In this document: positions 1-6,375 of the stretch, piece by piece
Numbering within the stretch: the first letter of the stretch is position 1
How the letters are laid out: each line of letters begins with the position of its first letter
Assembly: GCA_945834965.1 (NCBI GenBank)
Contig: CAMAHZ010000015.1
Location: forward strand, 1 to 14,304
Source: an uncultured Clostridia bacterium
GTDB taxonomy: Bacteria; Bacillota; Clostridia; Christensenellales; Borkfalkiaceae
Reading direction: 5' to 3'
Length of the DNA stretch: 14,304 bases
Position numbers and translations under genes: made by a program
Notes under the pieces: model-generated
The model's database searches: none
Seen by the model: the letters and a program-made list of their open reading frames with translations, nothing else
What the model was told of the DNA's origin: nothing

Positions 1-236
1 TGAATACCTTGGTCGCCCTTGTCGCCCTTTTCGCCGCGAATAGAGTTTAACCACTCTTCGTAGCTTAACGGCGTCTGCGAATTGCTCTCTGCGTTAGCCA
101 CGTACAACTCGTACACGGCGGCAATCTGTTCGTCTTTTTCGGAAGTAGGCTTATTGTTGCAAGCGGTTAAGCCCACCGCACCTGCCGCAACTGCGGCTGT
201 GGACAAAACTGCGGCAACTATTTTTTTATTTTTCAT
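1..236 (-). CDS. Collagen-like lipoprotein, N-terminal part (cut by window edge)
   Basis: The first 78 codons are visible and the reading frame runs off the window. Residues 1-25 form a lipoprotein signal peptide: a lysine-rich start (MKNKK), a hydrophobic Ala/Val stretch, and a lipobox LTAC with C26 as the predicted lipidated cysteine, so the mature protein should be anchored on the outer face of the membrane. From about residue 59 comes YEEWLNSIRGEKGDKGDQG, a short acidic-aromatic lead-in followed by Gly-X-Y triplets, the start of a bacterial collagen-like region. The start codon is well supported by AGGAG eight bases upstream. Surface proteins of this layout are common in gut Clostridia, but their function is mostly unknown. 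The missing C-terminal part would decide the role. The lipoprotein and collagen-like calls are read directly from the sequence; the specific function is not known. Confidence 0.85.
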   Translation of the reverse strand, partial: MKNKKIVAAVLSTAAVAAGAVGLTACNNKPTSEKDEQIAAVYELYVANAESNSQTPLSYEEWLNSIRGEKGDKGDQGI

Positions 237-272
237 TTAAAGCTCTCCTAAAAAAATTTTATTCAACCATAC

Positions 273-301
273 AGTATATTTTTTCACACGAATAAAATTG
301 A
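273..301 (-). promoter_or_regulatory. Candidate promoter of the collagen-like lipoprotein
   Basis: On the minus strand a TATACT hexamer (278-273) lies about 37 bases upstream of the ATG and fits a -10 element. The expected -35 region (about 301-296) reads TCAATT and is a poor match to TTGACA. The call rests mainly on the -10 and on its position in the 187-bp gap between divergent start codons. Confidence 0.35.
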
Positions 302-381
302 CTATTTTTGTAAAATCACGAAATTTCTTGCGGTTTTAAAAATTTATGCGATAGGAAATTTAATCGCCCGTTTGAATTAAA

Positions 382-410
382 TTGACATTTATAAATTTAA
401 GTAGTACCCT
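382..410 (+). promoter_or_regulatory. Candidate promoter of the helicase gene
   Basis: A perfect TTGACA (382-387) is followed after exactly 17 bases by TACCCT (405-410). The -10 matches the consensus at the three most important positions (T, A and final T). Transcription would start near 417, only about seven bases before the preferred ATG at 424, which would give a very short leader and would explain the lack of a Shine-Dalgarno sequence. Confidence 0.45.
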
Positions 411-423
411 TATTCGCGAACGA

Positions 424-1635
424 ATGATTATTTTAAATCCCGACCAAAAGGCTGCAGACAAAAAAATAAGCGAATGGTACTTTAAAGGCACCAAACAGGT
501 TTTCGTTTTGACGGGCTACGCAGGCACGGGCAAGACTGCGCTTATTAAACACACCGTACTTGAAACGCTGGGGCTTGACGACAGCTTTAGCGCGGCTTTC
601 GTAACCCCTACGGGTAAGGCGGCGACCGTGCTTATTAAAAACGGCGTAAACGCCTGCACCCTGCACAGGCTTATCTATCAGTCGCAGACCATTGAGCAGG
701 AAGTCGAAGTAAACGGCAAAAAGATTAAGGTTGAAAAGCTGATTTTTAAGCGCAGAGAGAGCATTGATAAGGCGATTAAGCTTATTATAATAGACGAAGC
801 TTCTATGGTTTCGGACGAAGTGCTTGCCGATATTTTAAACTTCGGCGTTAAGGTGCTTTTGTGCGGCGACGACGCACAGCTTCCGCCCGTGGAAGGATTT
901 AACAGTTTTTTAAAGCAACCCGACCACACCTTAACGCAGATTGTAAGGCAACAGCAGGACAACCCCATAATTATGCTTGCCACCCTTGCAAGGGAAGGTA
1001 AGCCCATACCCTTCGGCAATTTCGGGGGGAAGGCTTCGGTCGTGTCCCAAAGAAATATAACGGGCGAAAAACGCAAAAGGCTACTCACCCGTTGCGACCA
1101 GATTATATGCGGACTGAACAGGACGAGAACTAAGCTTAACGACGAAGTAAGGGCTGTTTTGGGTTTTGAAGGCTTACCTAAAAACGGTGAAAAGCTTATC
1201 TGCACTTACAACAACTGGGAACAATATATCGACGGCGAAATGCGCTTTAACCTTGTAAACGGCATAATCGGTACGGCGTTCGACCCCTTTTACGACGCAA
1301 ACCCGTATATGGGCTTTACGCAGTTCAAGCCCGACTTTTTAGACGAGATTTGCCCCGACGCCCTGCCCTTCGACACGGGTATTTTTGAAAACGGGGAATA
1401 CCGCTATAAGCACGGCGACAGCTTTGCAAAGTTCGACGAAAATGGCGAGCCCGTAGGCGTGTTTCAACTGAACAGGTTTGAGTTTGGGTACTGCATATCC
1501 TGCCACAAATCGCAGGGCTCGGAATTTGACAAGGCAGTCGTATTCGACGAGAGCTACGCATTTAAGGAAGATAAAAACCGCTGGCTTTACACCGCCATAA
1601 CGAGGGCGAAAGAAAAGCTTGTGCTGTTAAGGTAA
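424..1635 (+). CDS. Stand-alone Dda/RecD-like superfamily 1 DNA helicase
   Basis: Predicted 403-residue ATP-dependent DNA helicase, close in size to phage T4 Dda and far shorter than full RecD2. Motifs in order: Walker A GYAGTGKT (31-38, K37); Walker B LIIIDEAS (D124, E125); motif III GDDAQLPPV (148-156); motif IV region LTQIVRQ (about 170-176); motif V SCHKSQGSE (359-367); motif VI YTAITRAKEKL (389-399). The set is complete, so an active enzyme is expected. Chosen start: the frame is open back to a TTG at 382, but that lies inside a TTGACA promoter-like hexamer, while the ATG at 424 gives MIILNPDQKAA, a usual N-terminus for the family. There is no clear Shine-Dalgarno sequence. It precedes the AEC permease by 65 bp and may share its transcript. 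Proteins of this type occur in phages and on chromosomes; no phage genes are visible nearby. The role in repair or replication restart is inferred. Confidence 0.88.
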   Translation: MIILNPDQKAADKKISEWYFKGTKQVFVLTGYAGTGKTALIKHTVLETLGLDDSFSAAFVTPTGKAATVLIKNGVNACTLHRLIYQSQTIEQEVEVNGKKIKVEKLIFKRRESIDKAIKLIIIDEASMVSDEVLADILNFGVKVLLCGDDAQLPPVEGFNSFLKQPDHTLTQIVRQQQDNPIIMLATLAREGKPIPFGNFGGKASVVSQRNITGEKRKRLLTRCDQIICGLNRTRTKLNDEVRAVLGFEGLPKNGEKLICTYNNWEQYIDGEMRFNLVNGIIGTAFDPFYDANPYMGFTQFKPDFLDEICPDALPFDTGIFENGEYRYKHGDSFAKFDENGEPVGVFQLNRFEFGYCISCHKSQGSEFDKAVVFDESYAFKEDKNRWLYTAITRAKEKLVLLR

Positions 1636-1700
1636 ATTATTTATTTGTATTCGTTAGGCAAATTTTAAGGTATATTCAAAGGACAATCTAAGGCATTAAG

Positions 1701-2627
1701 ATGGGTTTTGAGATTACGTTTTCCAACGTCTTATTGACGCTTATTTATATAATTCCCGGGTTTATTATCTGCAAAGTTAAAAAGGCGTCGGCAGAGCATT
1801 TGCCAACGCTTTCGGCGGTTTTGGTATACATACTATCCCCGTGTATGATAATTTCGTCGTTTATCTCACTCGATTATTCGGCGGAAAGCCTACTCGATAT
1901 GGGGCTGTTTTTCATAGCCGTTTTGATTTTGCAAATCGTGTTCATGCTCGTACTGTTTTTGATTTTTAAACGCAAATACGAAGACAGCAAGTACCGCATT
2001 TTAACGATAGGCTCGGTGCTGGGCAACGTTGGTTTTTTCGGCTTGCCCATAATTAAGGGACTGTTTCCAAGCAACCCGGAAGTTGCGTGCTACTCTTCCG
2101 TATACGTCGTTGCAATGAACCTTATAGTTTTTACCGTTGGCGTTTTCTGTTTGACCAACGATAGAAAATTCGTATCATTAAAATCGACGATTTTAAATCC
2201 GTCGACGATTTCCTTAATAGTTGCGCTTCCGCTGTTTATCTTCGGCGCAAAAAACTGGTTGCCGACTTTAGCTATTGACGGCATTTCCCTTTTAGGCAGA
2301 ATGACCACGCCGCTATGTATGATAATACTCGGCATACGCCTTGCAACCGTTTCCTTTAAAAAGCTGTTTTCAAGACCGATGGTTTATATCATATGCCTGT
2401 GCAAGCTTATAATCTTCCCTTTGTTTTGCTACCTTTGCGTGTACTTTATTCCCCTTGCTCAGACGTTTAAGGCGAGCGTGTTAATTCTATCCGGCACGCC
2501 CTGTGCGGCGGTTATTTTAAGCCTTGCGGAGATGCACCGCAGCGAAATGGAGCTTTCGGCAAACTGTATACTTTTAAGCACCCTTTTGTGCATAGCAACC
2601 GTACCGCTTTTAACGCTTTTGATTTAA
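1701..2627 (+). CDS. AEC-family permease (auxin efflux carrier / malate transporter fold)
   Basis: A 308-residue, highly hydrophobic protein with about ten predicted membrane segments in two halves. Family signatures are present: GNVGFFGLP (108-116) in the first half, LNPSTISLIVALPLF (165-179) opening the second, and the MTTPLCMIILGIRLA stretch (201-215). The length is normal for the family (about 300-320). Known bacterial members move malate, malonate or other small organic acids, but the substrate cannot be read from sequence. The start is ATG with a weak AAGG about eight bases upstream. A TATATT at 1671-1676 could be a -10 of its own promoter, but no good -35 is spaced for it, so read-through from the helicase gene is also possible. 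The gene ends just before a strong hairpin terminator. Confidence 0.88.
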   Translation: MGFEITFSNVLLTLIYIIPGFIICKVKKASAEHLPTLSAVLVYILSPCMIISSFISLDYSAESLLDMGLFFIAVLILQIVFMLVLFLIFKRKYEDSKYRILTIGSVLGNVGFFGLPIIKGLFPSNPEVACYSSVYVVAMNLIVFTVGVFCLTNDRKFVSLKSTILNPSTISLIVALPLFIFGAKNWLPTLAIDGISLLGRMTTPLCMIILGIRLATVSFKKLFSRPMVYIICLCKLIIFPLFCYLCVYFIPLAQTFKASVLILSGTPCAAVILSLAEMHRSEMELSANCILLSTLLCIATVPLLTLLI

Positions 2628-2642
2628 CTATTAAAAATTGAT

Positions 2643-2680
2643 AAATCCCCCTGCAAGGCGAGCCTTGCAGGGGGATTTTT
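2643..2680. terminator. Bidirectional intrinsic terminator between the AEC permease and deoC
   Basis: A perfect inverted repeat spans 2643-2678: AAATCCCCCTGCAAGG, a CGAG tetraloop at 2659-2662, then the exact complement. It ends in TTTTT on the plus strand and in ATTTAT on the minus strand. It lies between two convergent genes (stops at 2627 and 2698), so it should end both transcripts. Confidence 0.93.
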
Positions 2681-2697
2681 AATCTTGATTTTAATAA

Positions 2698-3423
2698 TTA
2701 TTCCTGAGCAGACTTTATAAGGTACTCTGCAATATCTAAGGCGCGGGGGCAATTTACGGCGTCTGCGCCCACGTTACAGAAGGAGACGAAGGTATTTACG
2801 TCGTCCGCCTTGTCCGCCTTAATTAGGCACTTTCCCTTTAACTTTGCCTTTACGGTGGTTAAAAGTTCGTTATCTACGCCGTTTAATCTAACGCAGTTTA
2901 CGCCTGCGTCTGCGGCAACCTGACAGGCTTTTACAAGCTCGTTTTCACGTAAGACGGTGCAGTCGAAAGCAAGCCTTAACGCACGCACCTTAGCCGCCTT
3001 TTTAAGCTTTTTGCACTCGCGCTTGAAGTACTGAAAGTTGCCGTCTTTAATTAGTGCGACAGGGGCGGAAACTTCCACTTCGTCAACCCCGTCCTTTACC
3101 GCACGCTTGACCGCGTCCGCCTTGACTTCGGTCGTGTCTCCCCCGTGCGGATAGGAAATTGCGGCAATGAGCGAGACCTTGGGGTCGTCGCCCAAAAAGC
3201 CGACGCACGCCTTTACGAAGGCGGGATAGACGACGAGCGCACCTATTTCCTGCACGTTCGCCCTGCGGCATATATCCTTTAAATACGCCTTATCGCACAG
3301 CGGGGTCAGGCAGTCGCACTCAATCTTTAAAGCGGTTGCCTTTGCTTCCTTTACGCGGTTAGCCCTTTTAAATTCTTCAAATTCTTCTTCCGCACTCTTT
3401 GTGCAATTTTCTTCTATTCCCAT
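2698..3423 (-). CDS. DeoC-family deoxyribose-phosphate aldolase-like protein with degenerate active site
   Basis: A 241-residue TIM-barrel protein related to 2-deoxyribose-5-phosphate aldolase. Family landmarks: CDCLTP (36-41) in place of DHTLLKP, GALVVYPAFV (61-70) in place of the CVNP strand, ISYPHGG (89-95), and GVNCVRLNG (174-182). The active site looks altered. The Schiff-base lysine in the usual FIKTSTG is an arginine (R179). The aspartate of the usual EIDMV is a glutamate (E117). The KASGGIR phosphate loop reads IKADKADD, keeping K202 but losing SGG. It may be inactive or catalyse something else; this rests on an alignment by eye. The N-terminal 30 residues are charged and helical (EEEFEEFKRANR). 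ATG is preceded by AGAGG with good spacing. It is transcribed alone, divergent from the small membrane protein gene, with no other nucleoside-catabolism gene nearby. Confidence 0.78.
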   Translation of the reverse strand: MGIEENCTKSAEEEFEEFKRANRVKEAKATALKIECDCLTPLCDKAYLKDICRRANVQEIGALVVYPAFVKACVGFLGDDPKVSLIAAISYPHGGDTTEVKADAVKRAVKDGVDEVEVSAPVALIKDGNFQYFKRECKKLKKAAKVRALRLAFDCTVLRENELVKACQVAADAGVNCVRLNGVDNELLTTVKAKLKGKCLIKADKADDVNTFVSFCNVGADAVNCPRALDIAEYLIKSAQE

Positions 3424-3486
3424 AATTACCTCTTTATCAACAAAATATTACAGTATTTTACGCCGTAATTAATTTATTATTTCTCT

Positions 3487-3711
3487 ATGGCGTTGAAAGG
3501 TTTTTTATATCTTATTTTAACTTTTGCGTTTTGCTTTGTAATCGTTCACTTTATCAAGCTTGCGTTGGTCGGGTTTTTAAGCCTTAAGGAAAAGAAACAG
3601 CCGCCGCCAAAGCCCGAAAAAAAGAGCGAACCCGTCTACTATATCGTTGAAAAAAAGAGACCGCGAAAGGCGAGCTATTCCGAGCCCAAAGAGATTGAGT
3701 TCAAAAAGTGA
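3487..3711 (+). CDS. Small single-pass membrane protein of unknown function
   Basis: 74 residues. A hydrophobic segment at about 5-32 (FLYLILTFAFCFVIVHFIKL...) is followed by a Lys/Pro/Glu-rich tail containing QPPPKPEKK and ending in KEIEFKK, probably cytoplasmic. The pattern of one membrane helix and a basic disordered tail supports a real gene more than chance, and it fills the gap between a divergent and a convergent neighbour. No Shine-Dalgarno sequence is visible. A TATTAT hexamer ends six bases before the ATG, so a leaderless transcript is possible. I do not recognise the family. Confidence 0.6.
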   Translation: MALKGFLYLILTFAFCFVIVHFIKLALVGFLSLKEKKQPPPKPEKKSEPVYYIVEKKRPRKASYSEPKEIEFKK

Positions 3712-3736
3712 ATACTGCTAAATTTGCTTTAGACCG

Positions 3737-3775
3737 CCCGTATAACGAATTAATCTTCGTAACGGGTCAAATTTT
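3737..3775 (+). terminator. Possible imperfect terminator between the small membrane protein gene and rsfS
   Basis: CCCGT-a-T-a-ACGAA (3737-3749) can pair with TTCGTAACGGG (3756-3766) as an 11-bp stem with two bulged A bases and a six-base loop. A run of T follows at 3772-3776 after four unpaired bases. The hairpin overlaps the last codons and stop of rsfS, so it is partly constrained by coding sequence. Confidence 0.33.
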
Positions 3776-4109
3776 TGCCGTCTTCCCAAAGGCGTTCTAA
3801 GTGATAGAAGTCTCTCATTTCGTCGTTGAACACGTGTACGATTACGTCGCCGTAGTCGAGCACCGCCCATCTGCCTTCCCTTACGCCTTCTCTGCGGCGG
3901 GGTTCTAAATTATAGTCCTTGCTCAGCTTTTCTTCCAAATTTTCTGCAAGCGATTTAACCTGCGTGGTCGAACGACCGCTGCAGATAATGAAATAATCGC
4001 AAAGCGAAGTCTTGCTTTCAACGTCGATATAGACGACGTCGTAAGCCTTTTTACTGCTTAAAATTTCGCAGATTAAATTGACCTTTTCTAAACTTTTTAT
4101 TTCTTCCAT
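3750..4109 (-). CDS. rsfS: Ribosomal silencing factor RsfS
   Basis: 119 residues, the usual length. RsfS (YbeB/Iojap) binds ribosomal protein uL14 on the 50S subunit and blocks joining with 30S, which lowers translation during starvation and helps late assembly. The whole domain is recognisable: CDYFIICSGRSTTQV (37-51), REGVREGRWAVLDYGDVIVHVF (73-94) and FYHLERLW (101-108). ATG is preceded by AAAGGAG with good spacing. The gene lies 32 bp downstream of the nadD-yqeK fusion on the same strand, the order seen in many bacteria, and the two are probably one operon. Confidence 0.95.
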   Translation of the reverse strand: MEEIKSLEKVNLICEILSSKKAYDVVYIDVESKTSLCDYFIICSGRSTTQVKSLAENLEEKLSKDYNLEPRRREGVREGRWAVLDYGDVIVHVFNDEMRDFYHLERLWEDGKNLTRYED

Positions 4110-4141
4110 AGTTAACTCCTTTATCTTAGGTGCATAGTATT

Positions 4142-5266
4142 TTACACGTTTTTAATCCATTCGTATGCGCTTAACGTCAAGCCGTCCATACGTGCGCCCG
4201 TACTTTGCAGATAGCGCACCTGGTGGTATAACGCTTCCTTAAAGCACAGCTTTAAATCTTCCTTAAATAGTCCCCTTAAAAAATCTACACCGTCAAAAGT
4301 TCTACCATCTTCAAGCATATCGCAAAGATATAAAAGTATACCTGCGTCGGTCATATTTGCCCTGCCCGTGGTATGGTACCTTATTGCGTCCAAAATAAGC
4401 TGGTCGTCGATTTTAAATGTATGCTCGGCGACGTACGCCCCCGAATATTGATGAATTACGGGCTCGGAAGTGCCGTCCGGACAGCTAAATCCTTTAAGAT
4501 AAGGGCTGTCTGAACTTAAGTATTTTGCGCAGTCGTGCAACGCCGCCATGATTATCGCACGCCTTTCTTCAAGCCCCACTCTCGACGCGTTTTCCGCACA
4601 CATAATAGCGACGCGCAGGGTGTGTTCCCAACGGCTTCTTTTAAGCATTTCCCTTACGGGCAGAACGTCCTTTATTACGTACAAGCCGTTGTCCTTTATA
4701 TATTGACAAACTTTTTCAGGAACATACCCGCTGAAATCTTCGTCTAAAGCGGCAAGCGTGCGCACGGCGGTAGAGCTTACCTTTTCGCCGACGAACGGAA
4801 TTATAGACACCTTACAGGTAAACAGCTTTTCCACTCTCTTTGCTGCGATTGAAAAGCTATTCTTTTCTTCCCTTGCGCAAGCGGCAAGCGTGAACAGGCT
4901 TAAAATTTTTTCGGGATTCTTCCACTTAGGAAAGCTTTCAAGCATATCGCCGCCGATTATTAGAAACCTTTGGGCGTCGGGGTACAACTTAGCAATATGT
5001 TCGCAGGTTAAATATGTGTAGGACACGCCGCCTTTAGTCAGCTCGTAGTTGGAAACTTCGGCTTCGGGGATATCGCCGAACGCCAAACGGCAACATTCGT
5101 AGCGATGCCAAAAATCGACGGCAAGCTTTCCGCTTTTGTGCGGACTTATTGCCGACGGCATTATAATTATTTTATCGAGCTTTAATTCCTTGACCGCAAG
5201 GCGTGCAAGGTGAACGTGCTCCCTGTGAACGGGGTTAAACGCACCCCCGAATACTGCTACTTTCAT
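4142..5266 (-). CDS. nadD: Fused nicotinate-nucleotide adenylyltransferase (NadD) and YqeK-type HD hydrolase
   Basis: 374 residues in two domains. Residues 1 to about 198 are NadD, which makes nicotinate adenine dinucleotide from nicotinate mononucleotide and ATP: nucleotide-binding GGAFNPVHREH (7-17), IIGGDMLESFPKWKN (103-117) and SSTAVR (164-169). The glycine usual in the HxGH motif is E16 here, but both histidines (H14, H17) remain. Residues about 205-374 are an HD domain like YqeK, an Ap4A hydrolase: H215 in RWEHTLRVA, HD pair H244-D245 in AALHDCAKY, H272, H282, H298 and D316 in LCDMLED. Fusions of the two, which are neighbours in Bacillus, are known in Clostridia. The MKVAVFGGAF N-terminus fixes the start, yet no Shine-Dalgarno sequence is visible; TATTTT ends seven bases before the ATG, so a leaderless message is possible. 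It is divergent from the next gene with a 38-bp gap. Confidence 0.93.
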   Translation of the reverse strand: MKVAVFGGAFNPVHREHVHLARLAVKELKLDKIIIMPSAISPHKSGKLAVDFWHRYECCRLAFGDIPEAEVSNYELTKGGVSYTYLTCEHIAKLYPDAQRFLIIGGDMLESFPKWKNPEKILSLFTLAACAREEKNSFSIAAKRVEKLFTCKVSIIPFVGEKVSSTAVRTLAALDEDFSGYVPEKVCQYIKDNGLYVIKDVLPVREMLKRSRWEHTLRVAIMCAENASRVGLEERRAIIMAALHDCAKYLSSDSPYLKGFSCPDGTSEPVIHQYSGAYVAEHTFKIDDQLILDAIRYHTTGRANMTDAGILLYLCDMLEDGRTFDGVDFLRGLFKEDLKLCFKEALYHQVRYLQSTGARMDGLTLSAYEWIKNV

Positions 5267-5304
5267 ACCGTTTAAAATAAATTTATTTCGTCAATAATTC
5301 GTCT

Positions 5305-6051
5305 GTGAGAAAAATTAATTTAGCCGTCATATCCGACGTGTTGTTTTTTACGCTGTGCGCGTTCTTAGTCTGCTTTACCTTAATAAGATATTTTTTTAAA
5401 AGCGTTGCGGTTGCAATTATAATCTCTTGCATAGTTGCCGCCGCCGTCTTATTACTTACGCTTTTTTTGAGTTTAAAAAGAAGGCAAAAGCTTATTGCCA
5501 CCACCGTCGGCGAAGGCGAGAGAAAGCTTATTGCAATCTATCTTTCAACCCTAACGCCCGATAGGCTGAAAAGCCTGTTTTTAGCCGCGTTGGACGGCAC
5601 ATATGCCGTAGGCAACCGCATAGAAGACGATGAAAACGAGTACCGCTTTTGCTTTAAGCTTACGCCCTTAACCTGCGACGATATTGCCGAGCAAATCAAG
5701 TACGGGGGCGAAAAGCAGATTATATTACTCTGCTGCTCTCTTGCGCCCGACGCCATAAGCTTTGCCAAGGACTTTTCAATTAAAACGCTGTGCGTGGGGG
5801 AAATCTATCCCCTTTTAAAGAAAAAGGGGTTGTTGCCCGAAAGTTACCCGTTTGCGCATTCGGTCAAGAAGGGGGTTATAAGCAAGGTGAAAAAGCGGTT
5901 TAATAGAAGACTTTGCCCTTCTTTGTTCTTTTCGGGGCTGTTCCTTTTAATCTATTCCTTCTTTTCCTTTTATCCCGTATGGTATATAGTTACGGGCAGC
6001 GTGCTTACCCTTCTTTCCGCCGTGTGCCTGTTTTTTGGCGAGAGCGGTTAA
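5305..6051 (+). CDS. Four-TM membrane protein with a soluble core, possibly Mrr-like fold
   Basis: 248 residues, GTG start. Two N-terminal membrane helices (about 8-30 and 33-57), a soluble region (about 60-203), and two C-terminal helices (about 204-225 and 226-244); both termini and the core should be cytoplasmic (KRR at 58-60, KKRFNRR at 196-202). In the core, FCFKL (115-119), QIILLCC (138-144), then DAISFAKDFSIKTLCVGEIY (149-168) leading into LLKKKG resembles the strand-helix-strand end of the Mrr/restriction-endonuclease fold, but a clean D-(E/Q)xK catalytic set is not evident. This is a weak inference. The gene runs against the surrounding ones, starting 38 bp from nadD-yqeK and ending in a 4-bp overlap with yhbY. 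No Shine-Dalgarno sequence is visible upstream of the GTG. It is probably a real gene because of the clean topology. Confidence 0.75.
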   Translation: MRKINLAVISDVLFFTLCAFLVCFTLIRYFFKSVAVAIIISCIVAAAVLLLTLFLSLKRRQKLIATTVGEGERKLIAIYLSTLTPDRLKSLFLAALDGTYAVGNRIEDDENEYRFCFKLTPLTCDDIAEQIKYGGEKQIILLCCSLAPDAISFAKDFSIKTLCVGEIYPLLKKKGLLPESYPFAHSVKKGVISKVKKRFNRRLCPSLFFSGLFLLIYSFFSFYPVWYIVTGSVLTLLSAVCLFFGESG

Positions 6052-6341
6052 ATTTTGATGTGGTCGAAATCCTTTCTTGACGAGCGGCGATACAGCACGG
6101 CTTTTCTGCCTATTACGATAACGCACTCGGCTGAAAGCCTTGCGGCAAGCTCGCGCCCAAGCTCCTTAGGGTCGCCGTCTGCATTTTCCAAAATGGTTAC
6201 TTTTATTAGCTCTCTCGCTTCCAAACAGTCGGAAAAGCTTTTAAGCATATTTTCGCCTATGCCTTCTTTGCCCACCTGACCGATGGGGTCTAAGTTGGCG
6301 GCGATTGATTTTAATTTACTGCGTTGTTTTGACGTTAACAT
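6048..6341 (-). CDS. yhbY: YhbY-family CRM-domain RNA-binding protein
   Basis: 97 residues, the typical length of a single CRM domain, which associates with pre-50S ribosomal particles. Signatures: GQVGKEGI (21-28, the GxxG RNA-binding loop region), ARELIKVTIL (42-51) and IGRKAVLYRRS (77-87). AAGGA lies about ten bases before the ATG. The gene is 34 bp downstream of obgE on the same strand, a classic neighbour. Its stop codon interlocks with that of the convergent membrane protein gene in the tetranucleotide TTAA at 6048-6051. Confidence 0.94.
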   Translation of the reverse strand: MLTSKQRSKLKSIAANLDPIGQVGKEGIGENMLKSFSDCLEARELIKVTILENADGDPKELGRELAARLSAECVIVIGRKAVLYRRSSRKDFDHIKI

Positions 6342-6375
6342 TATATCTTTATCCTTAAATTATAGTTAGTTTCAA

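Noticed and set aside
382..423. TTG at 382 as the start of the helicase gene
   Set aside because: The TTG is part of a TTGACA promoter-like hexamer, has no ribosome binding site, and the added 14 residues are not family-like; ATG 424 is preferred.
678..1205. 175-codon open frame antisense to the helicase gene
   Set aside because: It lies inside a complete helicase gene and encodes a Ser-rich sequence without domain features.
424..2627. Prophage or mobile element around the helicase
   Set aside because: No integrase, transposase, terminal repeat or structural phage gene nearby; the neighbours are ordinary chromosomal genes.
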